Shown: positions 54,902 to 63,880 of the stretch, piece after piece
Position numbering within the stretch: the first letter of the stretch is position 1
Layout of the letters: the number at the start of each line of letters is the position of its first letter
NCBI RefSeq assembly: GCF_947172395.1
Contig: NC_069087.1
Span: forward strand, 15,271,107 to 15,335,106
Origin: Bicyclus anynana
Taxonomy: Eukaryota; Arthropoda; Insecta; Lepidoptera; Nymphalidae
DNA length: 64,000 nucleotides
Direction: 5' to 3'
Program-made: the position numbers and the translations under genes
Notes under the pieces: model-generated
Databases searched by the model: none
Seen by the model: only the letters and a program-made list of their open reading frames with translations
Told to the model about the DNA's origin: nothing

Positions 54902-54990
54902 GCGATCAGTTTTATCGGATGGCCTGCCGTTAGCGCTGCAAGTGCAAACTCATGAACTTATCCATGACCATCCAGGTCAATGGCTGACAT
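54895..54990. mobile_element. repeat R, copy 2
   Basis: 'cgatcagttttatcggatgg', 'ctgccgttagcgctgcaagt' and 'caatggctgacattatg' match the interior and right end of the element at 20,641-20,751. The left end is replaced by the hairpin. Confidence 0.55.
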
Positions 54991-55500
54991 TATGTTACTT
55001 ATTAATACCCTAGGACTAGAGTCCGTTCATTGCCATTTCATTAAATATTTTCTTTGTAGTCTACCGAAATAATGTAGTGAAGCACATTCTCTGGTTAATT
55101 AATTCAGCATAATTACTAACAATTTTGAAAGACGAATAACATGATCAAATCTAGAAATGTTATATCGATCCAAATAAAAACGTGGGCTTAAACTGCTCGT
55201 AGCTAGTTACTAACGAAAAGTCAAGATAGGTGTTTATTGGAGAGTATTTCAAGTTATGCCAATGCCACGCTTCCATTATCCAAGAAGTGATAAGTTTCAA
55301 TAGTCACGTGCTCGTCAGTCGTCACAGCAGAGTGGCGGACCTAGTTAGCTGTGACAGCAAAACAGCTGTTCGACCCACATTCGCACACGTTCGTATTCAT
55401 AATGACTTTTTATCTCGTCCGGTATCTATCTCTTTCTAACGCATTCAATGGCAGGGTTGCAGAGTGATAATAATGCTTGAAATGTTATCTTTATTGTTTT
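54991..55500. other. gene-free stretch
   Basis: Nothing recognised; the 69-codon frame at 55,230-55,439 has no recognisable domain. Confidence 0.4.
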
Positions 55501-55670
55501 ACTAGCAGGTTTCACCCGTGTGGTTCCAGATCCCGTAGGAATATGGAGATAAAATATAGCCTATAGCACTCGGGGATAGTGTAGCTTTCCAACAGTGAAA
55601 GAAGTTTTCAAATCGGAAAAGTAATTTCCGAGCCTATTCAATGCAAAAAAACAAACTAACAAATATTTTC
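55501..55670 (-). mobile_element. Helitron-like element
   Basis: CTAG end at 55,501 ('actagcaggtttcacccgtg'), then 'tatggagataaaatatagcc', 'tagtgtagctttccaacagt' and 'caaatcggaaaagtaatttc'. The TC end is not clear. Confidence 0.7.
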
Positions 55671-55856
55671 TCTTTTTAGGAGTAGAAAAAATTTAAAAAG
55701 AGTAAAGGAGACCGGGTCGGTCTCATTTTTAAAAAACGACAGATTTTTTTTGTTGATGAATTTAGGTGCGAAACAGGTCCATAGTCTAAATAGTCAAAGG
55801 TCCAATATTACTCGGCCGTGAAAATACTTGTACACGTGTAACACACTTGTAGACAC

Positions 55857-56009
55857 TTCGCGGTTTCACCCGCATAGTTCCAGTTCCCGTGGGAATAGGG
55901 AGATAAAATATAGCCTGTGGCACTCAAAAACAATCGGTTCGGTAAATCCAGTATTTACTATACAACCTCTCCTCACATACTTTACCTCTTTATAATATTA
56001 GTATAGACT
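55857..56009 (-). mobile_element. Helitron-like element, CTAG end lost
   Basis: 'cgcggtttcacccgcatagt', 'gatagggagataaaatata'-type interior and 'ctttataatattagtatagac' at the TC end. Confidence 0.7.
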
Positions 56010-56398
56010 ATCTTAACACTGCAAATATTCGATCGAATGACGATAACGCTCTGCATTGCAGCAATTTACTTAAAAAAACGGCTGCCAATCAATTACATCC
56101 GTTATATCAGAGTAACTTTAAAGTTACTAAAAACCTACTTTCCCTTCGTTTCGTAATTCAAACAGAAAGGGGGGGTATTGTTGTACGGAGTAGGTAGTAA
56201 GGAACCTTTGACGAAATGTTCTTACAAAAATAAAAACAAAACAAAAGTTAATTTAATTGGCAACCCTTTGTTGCCTTGCTTGACCCCAATGTTAATCAGC
56301 GTTTAAAAATTTTGCACAGATTTAATGAAATCGACTTTGACTGTTTTTTGTATTTGACAAACGGCGAATATTTGTAAAAGTACCTCTTAAGTATCTAC
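56010..56398. other. gene-free stretch
   Basis: AT-rich, with 'agaaagggggggtattgttg' at 56,165 standing out. No gene. Confidence 0.35.
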
Positions 56399-56523
56399 GA
56401 GTATACTAATGGTTGAGTGTGTGTGTGAGTTTGTTTGTTTGATTAAACACGCTAATCTTAGGAACTACTGGTCCGATTTAAAAAATTCTTTTAGTATTAG
56501 ATAGCCCATTTATTGAGGAAGGA
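56399..56523 (+). mobile_element. short Helitron-like element, 3'-truncated
   Basis: 'cgagtatactaatggttgag', 'acgctaatcttaggaactac' and 'tagcccatttattgaggaagg' match family C; it stops before the CTAG half. Confidence 0.8.
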
Positions 56524-56585
56524 GCTAAACTAAACAATGGTGGAAACTCATTTCACAAAGCTATTTTTTTTATATAGAGATTTTT

Positions 56586-56642
56586 GATTGGCCTAACCCC
56601 ACTAAGCAGTGAGCCGAATATGGATTGACAATGATGATGATA
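56586..56642 (+). mobile_element. SINE A 3' end fragment
   Basis: 'attggcctaaccccactaag' and 'agtgagccgaatatggattg' with a short TGATGA tail. Confidence 0.85.
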
Positions 56643-56697
56643 TGAGTCCTTGTAAGTAAGTCGTAAGGTAACAATTATGTATGTTACGTATGTATAA

Positions 56698-56850
56698 CTC
56701 CCTCGTTGGTGCATTGGTTAGTCTATGTTGCCTTGTTGTTGTTGTCCTGGATACGAGTCCCAGGTCGGGGGATATAATTTTGATTTCTAAATCCGCTATG
56801 AAGTAGCGTGGTAGATGTATGCTCCATATACCTTCTCGTACTAGGAGGGA
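56698..56850 (+). mobile_element. SINE E
   Basis: The head 'ccctcgttggtgcattggtt' and the B-box-like 'gatacgagtcccaggtcggg' are in SINE E order, but the 'ctatgaaa' link is changed to 'gatataattttg'. Confidence 0.65.
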
Positions 56851-56884
56851 GTTCTGTCTCTGTTATATTCTATTATGGGGCTTA

Positions 56885-56962
56885 GAAATAGTAGAGATAG
56901 AGATATAGATAGAGTAGTAGTAGATAGAGTAGTAGTAGATAGAGTTAGAGATAGATAAAGTT
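56885..56962. repeat. short imperfect minisatellite (AGTAGTAGATAGAG)
   Basis: AGAGTAGTAGTAGATAG units are repeated, flanked by AGATAGAGATA runs. The 70-codon minus-strand frame here is low-complexity Ser/Leu/Thr. Confidence 0.8.
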
Positions 56963-57114
56963 GAGGTAACGAAGTAGAGTAATGTTGACATATACCAAAC
57001 CGTTTTTTACCGCGAGAAATAGACAAATCTGCACGGAAACGCCACCAATACAAGACGAAGTAAATAAAACATAGCTCAGTAGCAACGCTGTGAAAATAGT
57101 AACGATTTAATACT

Positions 57115-57260
57115 ATTTTAAAACATTAATGCGTCTACGTCGGGCGAGCGTAGGAGTTACTATGATTTGTTTACAGCGCGCGAGCGTACGATCAGCTGTG
57201 CGTGACGTCATCGCTGACGCTCGTCTGACGCCTACTCCGCTTGTCGTCATGATCTATCGC
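57115..57260. promoter_or_regulatory. GC-rich block with CRE and E-box motifs (tentative)
   Basis: It has 'gtctacgtcgggcgagcgta', a CAGCTG at about 57,195, TGACGTCA at about 57,203 and a loose inverted repeat between 'gtcgggcgagcgtagg' and 'gctgacgctcgtctgac'. An octamer ATGCAAAT lies downstream at about 57,281. It could be a foldback element or a regulatory block; the sequence alone does not decide. Confidence 0.3.
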
Positions 57261-57574
57261 TGATTGTACTCATTAATCTATGCAAATACAAATGTTTCTT
57301 ATTTAGATAGCAGTAAGGTTGTATTTTGCGTGATCCAAGTGGGCAGTGAAAAGCTGATGTTGAGATTTCAATTTCTACAATAATTCAATAGATGCTATTG
57401 TTCGTTATTGGTTCGTTGCTCATTGAGAATTTTTATCGGATAGTTTTGTAGTGCGTGTGTTAAAATAAGTTTACTGAGACACGGACGTCAACTAATTAAT
57501 TAATAATTACTTAATTGGTATCAAGTCAAGTATTATTTGAGTACTATATTGCCGAGTTTGGTGTTTTAAAATTT
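57261..57574. other. gene-free stretch
   Basis: AT-rich with TTAATTAATTAATAATTA near 57,494. No gene. Confidence 0.35.
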
Positions 57575-57744
57575 ACTAGCAGACGCCGCGTAGTTTCGTT
57601 TGTGTGGTTTCCGTTCCCGTTACCGATTTGAAAAATCCTTTCACTGTTTGGAAGCTACACTATCCCCGAGTGCTATAGGCTATATTATATCCCCTTTCCT
57701 ACGGAAACTTAAACTACACGGGTGAAACCGCAAGTTTCTACTAG
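57575..57744. mobile_element. Helitron-like element with two outward 3' ends
   Basis: The left end 'actagcagacgccgcgtagt' is a minus-strand 3' end and the right end 'ccgcaagtttctactag' is a plus-strand 3' end. Both contain the conserved 'ccgttcccgt / cctacggaaac' arms. The middle reads plus-strand from 'accgatttgaaaaatccttt'. The usual TC end is missing. Confidence 0.65.
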
Positions 57745-57869
57745 TAATCTTAATAATGTGTACTGCGAAAGGTCATTCATCACGAAATCTCGAAAACCAA
57801 TTGACGTAAAATAAAAAAATTATGACATGGAGGTAGTCTATAGTTAGTAGGTATAATATAAGAATTGAT

Positions 57870-57929
57870 TTTGCAATACGGCCGGATTAAGGAGGTCTAA
57901 TTTTGGATGAAGTCGCGGGCGTTCGCTTG
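57870..57929 (+). mobile_element. Helitron-like 3' end, long type
   Basis: 'ttaaggaggtctaattttgg' and 'atgaagtcgcgggcgttcgcttg' correspond to 48,690-48,739. Confidence 0.7.
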
Positions 57930-58098
57930 TATTATATAGAGGTAAAGTTTGTGGTAATCTCTGGATCTACTGTACCGATTGTGATAATTCTCTTACCACT
58001 AGAAAGTCATGTTATTTGTGAGTGTCATAAGCTATATTTTATCTCCCATACCCACGGAAACGGGAACTACGCGCGTGAAACATCAGGGCTTCTGCTAG
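57930..58098 (+). mobile_element. Helitron-like element joined to the preceding 3' end
   Basis: 'tattatatagaggtaaagtt', 'tgagtgtcataagctatatt' and 'cggaaacgggaactacgcgc' are followed by 'gggcttctgctag'. It starts immediately after the previous 3' end. Confidence 0.65.
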
Positions 58099-58552
58099 TT
58101 TACAAATAAAGTAGCCAGTAGCCAAGGCAGTTTAGACATGACTCACGACCTCTTAATTACCTAAAGATACAAATATAGCCTCACTGACAGACACGCTTAC
58201 ACATTGCATTGACTTTGTCCTTGGTACAAAGAAAACCGTGGGCGAGCATCGTTACTGTTTCCTCTTTGTTCAAATTTGTGACGCTGCTTGACAATTTCTC
58301 TTTTGTTAGGATGACCAGTGTTTTTTTTTTATCTTCAAAGATGGATATTCTGAATTCTACCCGTGTTTTGTTCGCAAATTTTCTCAAAACCTTGTACCTT
58401 TTTGACATTAAGGCATTAGAACCGCGTCTATGGGAAGGACTTGTCTCTCTAGCTACCTACTGGGCAGTGTGAATAGACGGTGTCTGCCATGCTACTTGTC
58501 TGTGACGCACACAAGCATGGGTAGATTGGACTTGTACCTCTTTCTAGTAGAT
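58099..58552. other. gene-free stretch
   Basis: Frames of 87 codons (plus) and 75 codons (minus) overlap and have no recognisable domain. No repeats seen. Confidence 0.4.
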
Positions 58553-58818
58553 GCGCTTCCATCATAGACTGCATTGTCATTAGGTCTAATATGTGACTAA
58601 ATCTATCTCGTAAAGGGAATTAGACAAATGTCAACCAATAGCAGCGCAACCAGGTATATCGTTCTCTTTCGTTGCGTTGAAATGGGACTGGGACTACTCC
58701 GCCGCCATTTGTTGACTTTTCGTCTATTTCTCTTCAAGACATATCTTGTTAGTCGCATGCTAGGCATACAAGTGTGACCGTAGTCAAGGTTAACTTGTCA
58801 ATGAATTAAAAAAAAAAT
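58553..58818 (+). mobile_element. SINE B 3' part, split by element N
   Basis: 'gcgcttccatcatagactgc' (58,553-58,584) and 'gtgaccgtagtcaaggttaa' plus the poly(A) tail (58,770-58,818) join into a normal SINE B 3' end once element N is removed. Confidence 0.75.
58586..58765. mobile_element. element N, ~180 bp, inserted in SINE B
   Basis: The ends CTAATATGTGACTAA and TTAGTCGCATGCTAG are imperfect inverted copies. The interior 'gttgcgttgaaatgggactg' and 'actccgccgccatttgttga' recurs at 62,079-62,431. It is non-coding. Confidence 0.75.
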
Positions 58819-59197
58819 AAGGATCCATTTTGTTCTGTGAGTTTCAGCCTTTATTTCGTTGCAACGTATATCACCCACGATAGTTTAGACTGTATAACTA
58901 ACATAATATAGTACGGTATGAGTCACGGTGACCATTGAGCGAGAGACGCGCGTACCGAAGCCCCACGTAGGGGTGAAATGAGGGCGTCGCGATGCGTACA
59001 CACATAGGCGCTATTGTGCTGAGTGCGCTAAAAATATACGGTTAGCTTTATGCCATCTCTACGATACGCGCCTATTATGTACGCTCTGTCTGCGATATGG
59101 ATTAGCATTTAGCGACGGTTTGTATGCCACTGTTATGAACTGTACCGTGGTTAAAATGAACCACGAGTAGTCGTTTTGATGAGATAACTTCTTATGG
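58819..59197. other. gene-free stretch with a GC-richer patch
   Basis: 58,930-59,110 is GC-richer. 'aggggtgaaatgagggc' there also occurs as 'agggtgaaatgagggc' at 59,746, suggesting a repeat. No gene. Confidence 0.35.
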
Positions 59198-59300
59198 GGG
59201 GGTAAACTTTGTAACGTAACTCGTTACGGCGCCACTCTATTAGGCTTCCCTTTCTCTCACGCATACGGCAGGAGATTTAAGTTGTCACTACTTCATGCAA
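59198..59300. mobile_element. dispersed element L, copy 2
   Basis: 'gtaaactttgtaacgtaact', 'cgttacggcgccactctatt' and 'ctttctctcacgcatacggc' match 25,325-25,420. Confidence 0.6.
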
Positions 59301-59915
59301 CCCGTGACGCACACGTTTTTTTTCGTCATAATAGTTGAAATAACAAGAATTACTCACCTGTTGTTGAGTGAAGCCTTCGCCTATAAGCACACTATGTTAT
59401 ATGCTTCTTAGCAGAAATACAGAAATAAGCATAACGGTAGCACCTAATTGATTGGACGAACTGTGAAGAGAGTTCTCCTACTCCTGTCAGTCTTTTTAAT
59501 GGCCCAGAACAATGTCAGGCCTCCTTCTCAGGAAAAGTGATGAGGATAGACCTATTACCATAGAACTAACTAAATACTTGTTTGATACCAATTTCATTTA
59601 TACTTATTCAAAATGTTGCGTGGCGGCTTTCGCTTTTCTTTATTAAATTGGGCGTGAAAAACCTTTACGTACGAAGCATAGTGCAGCAAATAAGCTCGAG
59701 GCGTACCCATATAGGAGTAGTTATGCAACCGTGGCACAGCATAGAGGGTGAAATGAGGGCAGGCGCGTGTTGGCTTGGCGTGCTAGACCTATTTTTTTTT
59801 TGCTGACTTAGCTTCGCTAATAGCGTCCCATACCTAGATGCAGGTAGATAGTAGATACCATAGTTGGCTTGAAAGGTTTTAGGGAAGATTTAAATCTCAA
59901 TAAAAAAAAATCGGT
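59301..59915. other. gene-free stretch
   Basis: Nothing recognised beyond the shared 'gtgaaatgagggc' noted above; the 74-codon frame at 59,582-59,806 is unrecognised. Confidence 0.35.
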
Positions 59916-60104
59916 TATGAAACACGGCTAAAACTCACGTGATATTACGTCGGAGTATGCCCGACTAGTTTCGAACCCATACGAATTCAGTTTGGATTGT
60001 GCCGCGATGCAAGAACCAGCTCATGACTAAGGGCCCCGTATGGGTTCGAAACTAGTCGGGTATACTCCGACGTAATATCACGTGAGTTTTAGCCGTGTTT
60101 CATA
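59916..60104. mobile_element. foldback element Q, 67-bp arms
   Basis: Left arm 59,916-59,982 and right arm 60,038-60,104 are reverse complements with one mismatch around a 55-nt centre. A diverged copy is at 11,492. Downstream 'aacactcacgatagtttaaattct' is also shared with that copy, so the unit may extend to about 60,144. Confidence 0.9.
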
Positions 60105-60144
60105 ATCAATTAATATGAATAACACTCACGATAGTTTAAATTCT

Positions 60145-60357
60145 AAAAAATCGGTTGTCTGTAAAGTCGGTTTACTGACGATAGTTGATCGTGACAACAA
60201 CATACGAAAATACTGATGGAATCGTTGCATTTTTCAAAAGAAAATGATCGTTTTTCGAAAGAAAATCTTCATAGACCAGAATATACTTTATTTATTGTAA
60301 AAAAAAGTTGGCAACCCTTGAGCGAGGGAACGACGCATGACGTCATCTTTTTTCGAG
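60145..60357. mobile_element. dispersed element G, copy 3, truncated by SINE B
   Basis: It matches 24,411 and 46,842 from 'aatcggttgtctgtaaagtc' to 'cgtcatcttttttcgag', with the CRE palindrome at 60,337-60,346. It then stops at a SINE B segment, so the 'gacgttgtcacgtc' end is missing. Confidence 0.85.
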
Positions 60358-61252
60358 CTAATTTGGCTGGTGCGAGGCTTCGGTCGTGTCTATACTATGC
60401 ACAAAAATTAAGGGAGCAGAAATAAAATCCAAATTTTTGGGGGATTTTCAACAGGCTGTAACTTATACAAAAATGGTCGTACAGCAAAAAAAAAAACCAA
60501 AATTGTAGCTCTAAGTGTTTAGTTTTTGGATCTGAGTTTGAAAAATTTTTTTTGAAAACATTTTTCGAGTAATCATAAGAATCATCAAAATTCAATTGCT
60601 AATCCTTGTAGAAAATTTATTCAAGTTTTAAAACCAACCTCGAAATTTCTGTGCAATCATTGGTTGCTGAGATATTGGTAATCAAAGACAAAATGATCTT
60701 TTTCCATTCAAACATCGATATCTCAGCGAGAAATACTCGTATCGAGATTTAAAAAAAACGAAATTAAATCTGAATAAACAAGCTATCCGGTCCATATGGA
60801 GGTTGAGTCGAAAAAATTTTTTCCACGTCCGTAGATTAAAAAAAAAAACCAAAAAAATTTCGAAAATTTTTTTTCGGTGGTTTTCTTATGATTACTCGAA
60901 AAATATTTTCAAAAAAAAATTTTCAAACTCAGATCCAAAAACTAAACACTTAGAACTACAATTTTGGTTTTTTTTTTTTGCTGTACGCCCATTTTTGTAT
61001 AAGTTACAGCCTGTTGAAAATACCCCAAAAATTTGGATTTTTTTTCTGCTCCCTTAATTTTTGTGCATAGTGTAGTTAACACCCTACAGGCAAAGACGTA
61101 GGTACCGCCAAGCGATATAGCGTTCCGGTACAATGTCGTGTAGAAACTGAAAGGGGGGTTGATTTTCATCCTTCTCCTAACAATTTACCCCGCTTCCACC
61201 GTAGATTGCGTCATCACTTACCATCAGGTGAGGTTGTAAGGGCTAACTTGTA
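60358..61252 (+). mobile_element. SINE B, 5' truncated and split by a mariner-type element
   Basis: The left part (60,358-60,392) is 'ctaatttggctggtgcgagg ... gtgtcta'; the right part (61,073-61,252) is 'tagttaacaccctacaggca' through 'catcaggtgaggttgtaagg' and a poly(A) tail. Without the insertion the parts join into a normal SINE B. The tRNA head is lost where element G ends. Confidence 0.85.
60393..61072. mobile_element. long-arm inverted-repeat element, Tc1/mariner-type, 680 bp
   Basis: Right end GTGCATAGTG and left end TACTATGCAC (CACTATGCAC with one change) are flanked by TA on both sides (60,391-60,392 and 61,073-61,074), the usual Tc1/mariner duplication. Inverted arms of about 180-200 bp (to 60,591 and from 60,893) include 'aaaaattaagggagcagaa' and 'caacaggctgtaacttatac'. 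There is no transposase frame; the 66- and 84-codon frames are the two arms. Confidence 0.85.
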
Positions 61253-61361
61253 AAAAAAAACTAATAACGTCCCAAAGGTAGTACACAGCTTAGTTGTTTT
61301 GAGAGGTTTTAGTACAAGCTTTTTAATGATATTTATTTATCATTACAAGGCTAGTAGGTAG

Positions 61362-61452
61362 CTACAAGCTACTAGTTTTTTACAAGTAAAAGCTTTTTAA
61401 TGATATATATCATTAAAAAGCTTGTACTTGTAAAAAGACTAGTAGCTTGTAG
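61362..61452. repeat. 45-bp inverted repeat without spacer
   Basis: 61,362-61,406 and 61,407-61,452 are inverted copies with a few differences, meeting at TGATATATATCA. A third copy of 'agctttttaatgatat' lies just upstream at 61,318. Confidence 0.85.
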
Positions 61453-62078
61453 GTAGATATAGACCCCGGCAAGTAGGCTGAATCAAAATGGCGGTCATCT
61501 GCGTAGGTACAATAATAAACCAAAGCGTTAGGTGCGTGATTCGTGGTTGCCCAGTAGGTACATTAAAAATGTCAAATAATTGAAAAATTCATAGCGATTG
61601 TAATGAAGTCGATGTGTTGCTATGGTAACTCGCCGACTTATAGGCCGCGTATTATACGTGGATAAACCCACCAGTATGTTTCTATAATATTTTTTATTCA
61701 ATTATTTGTGAGTATTTTTCATTACTTAATGCTTTCAACGGCATTGCCAAAGAAAAAATGCCAGAGCCATGTATTTCAAAGCTCGCAGATGTATAATTTA
61801 ACCTATTTAAACTCTACAAAGCCAGCATGGATACAGCATTAAACTTTTAAATATATTTTCATTAAATAATTTATTATTAATTAAATGGATTTTTTATAAC
61901 ACGTTCTAGATTAATTCCAATACTTGAAATAGCTCGATAGAAATATTTTTAGTTCCGAGAATTAATCTACATATTATTAGTTTTTTTCTTAATTCGTGAT
62001 TTGCTTTCATTCTGCGTACCTGCATTGAGCGTGGTGGATCGAAGCTTCATCTCCTTTTCTACAATGATGGCATGAAAC
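61453..62078. other. gene-free AT-rich stretch
   Basis: Nothing recognised. Confidence 0.4.
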
Positions 62079-62431
62079 GCTAACATGCGACCAACGAGAT
62101 AATCTCGGAAAGAATTTGACTTTAAATTCTTTCATTGCGTTGGGACGAAAGGGGTGGGACTGGGTCTTATCCGCCGCCATTGGGCGACATTCTATATATT
62201 TCTCTTTACTTACGGCCGTTTTCAATAACCTACTCAAGATGACGGATAGATAGCTATCCTCGATTATCAGTAACAGTCAAACTATCTGTACATAGTCAAA
62301 CTATCTGTCAGTAGGTTATTGAAAAGCAGATCAGAACAGAAAGATTGATTTTCCTAACTTTTGTAAGCGAAGTGGCGGATAGATAGGTTATTAAATAGGT
62401 TATTAAAAACGACCGTTAGTCGCATGTTAGC
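62079..62431. mobile_element. element N, copy 2, split by a Harbinger-type MITE
   Basis: The ends GCTAACATGCGAC and GTCGCATGTTAGC are perfect inverted 13-mers. The interior 'cattgcgttgggacgaaagg' and 'cttatccgccgccattgggc' matches 58,586-58,765. The right part is separated by a 203-bp insertion. Confidence 0.85.
62213..62415. mobile_element. MITE, 203 bp, TTA duplication (PIF/Harbinger-like)
   Basis: The ends CGGCCGTTTTCAATAACC and GGTTATTAAAAACGACCG are inverted copies with two differences. TTA is present on both sides (62,210-62,212 and 62,416-62,418), the usual PIF/Harbinger TWA duplication. An inner 'gtaggttattgaaaa' at 62,321 makes a second inverted copy of the left end. Confidence 0.85.
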
Positions 62432-62760
62432 ACCAGTTGCGTAGCTAGGTAACCAAGGGCCCTGGTGTAAATAAAAAAATGGGACCCCACTAGGTAGTAT
62501 CTAAACTGGTTAGGTGTCATCTAGTAAAAATATTAAATAAACAAATACTTTCTATAGGAATTAGAAGGTATAACTTTCGAATTTCTATCAAAAGAGTTGC
62601 CATGATTAAATTCGGGTCATGTCATATTTATTTTGATAATAAGGGGAAATTTTTTGGAAAGTTCAGTCCGATTGAGATTTCCTTGTAAGGATTCGAGGGC
62701 TTCCTGAGCTTGATGAGCTCCTGGGGCACTGCACCGTCTAGCCTCTGGGTAGCACTACTG
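62432..62760. other. gene-free stretch
   Basis: Nothing recognised; 62,690-62,760 is mildly GC-rich. Confidence 0.35.
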
Positions 62761-62940
62761 CCCCTATAGTCAAGGAGCACGTCGATTCTCTTTCTACGAT
62801 CGCAAACTCTTCGTTAACTAGAAAAGTGCATGGGAATGACAGGTCACGTGATCAAGATCTGTCATTCCCATACATTTTTCTAGTTTTCGAAGCGTTTGCG
62901 ATCGTAGAAAGATAATCGACGCGCCACTTGGCTACAGGGG
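62761..62940. mobile_element. 180-bp palindromic element, 82-bp arms
   Basis: Left arm 62,761-62,842 and right arm 62,859-62,940 are reverse complements over most of their length, best from 'gaaagataatcgacg'/'cgtcgattctctttc' inward. The centre is a 16-nt spacer that includes GTCACGTGATC. CTG occurs on both sides (62,758-62,760 and 62,941-62,943) and may be a 3-bp duplication. The element is non-coding. Confidence 0.9.
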
Positions 62941-62984
62941 CTGGATAGTAATTATAATGATGGTTACTAAAGAAAGGGTGTAAC

Positions 62985-63175
62985 TATGTTGCCACATTAA
63001 TTAATTATCGTTATCCGTATCGTTTTCCCATTAATTAGTGCATTATTGGGTCGAGCACCGGCGCCGCAACGACTTCCGGGCGACGCCGCCGAGTGTCACT
63101 AAATATAAATCAAGAGCCCCATCGCCTCGCTGACACCACGCGGCTATGTGCGGCCATGACTATGTGATGAATAGC
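62985..63175. promoter_or_regulatory. candidate regulatory block with clustered homeodomain-type sites
   Basis: TTAATTAATTATCG at about 62,998 and CATTAATTAG at about 63,030 precede a GC-rich part ('gagcaccggcgccgcaacga', 'gggcgacgccgccgagtgtc') and 'catcgcctcgctgacaccac'. It is unrepeated in the window and has no frame. Binding and function are inference. Confidence 0.35.
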
Positions 63176-63235
63176 TTAGCTTTATGGAGATTACAATGTC
63201 AAAAATACCTTAACCTTAAAAAATGTAGACATTTT

Positions 63236-63569
63236 TTTATTTTTTTTTTATTCTTTACAAGTTAGCCCTTGACTACAATCGCACCTGATGGTAAGTGATG
63301 ATGCAGTCTAAGATGGAAGCGGGCTAACTTGTTCGGAGGAGGATGAAAATCCACACTCCTTTCGGTTTCTACACGACATCGTACCGGAACGCTAAATCGC
63401 TTGGCGGTACGTCTTTGTCGGTAGGGTGGTAACTGGCCACGGCCGAAGCCTTCCACCAGCCAGACCTGGACCAATTAAGAAAATCTCAATCGGCCCAGCC
63501 GGTGATCGAACCCAGGACCTCCGTCTTATAAATCCACCGCGCATACCACTGCGCCACGGAGACCGTCAA
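63236..63569 (-). mobile_element. SINE B, full length
   Basis: The T-run complement of the tail is at 63,236-63,251 and the head at the right ends 'gcgccacggagaccgtc', with B box GGTTCGATCACC. It is the most complete SINE B of the window. The 70-codon frame is the SINE. Confidence 0.95.
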
Positions 63570-63598
63570 AAAGTCTAAGAAAAAAGAAAGACAAAGTC

Positions 63599-63758
63599 TA
63601 AGCCTCAATAGCTCAGCGGTAAAGCGGCCGAACTCATCGCCGAGGGGTGGTGGTTCGATCCCTGTCCCATTGCACTATTGTCGTACACACTCCTAATACA
63701 GTCTTTCCCGACTAGTTGGAGGGGAATCTGATTATTGGTCATAATCTTTTAAAAAATA
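63599..63758 (+). mobile_element. SINE D, full length
   Basis: The head 'aagcctcaatagctcagcgg' has box GGTTCGATCCC. The body 'cactattgtcgtacacactc' and 'gactagttggaggggaatct' are followed by 'attggtcataatct' and an A-rich end. Confidence 0.9.
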
Positions 63759-63767
63759 AAAAATCGA

Positions 63768-63880
63768 AACTAGTCCATTTTAAGTAGGCTTACTTTAAAA
63801 GCTCTTTTGCAACGTTAAATTTGACTAAGTGTAAAGACCACCGGTTCTGCTCAGAAGACTACATAATAAACTCAAAAGTT
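63768..63880 (-). mobile_element. retroposon P, diverged
   Basis: 'ccattttaagtaggcttact', 'aagctcttttgcaacgttaa' and 'taaagaccaccggttctgct' are the complement of the 31,095 copy in order. It follows the SINE D tail by ~10 bp. Confidence 0.6.
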
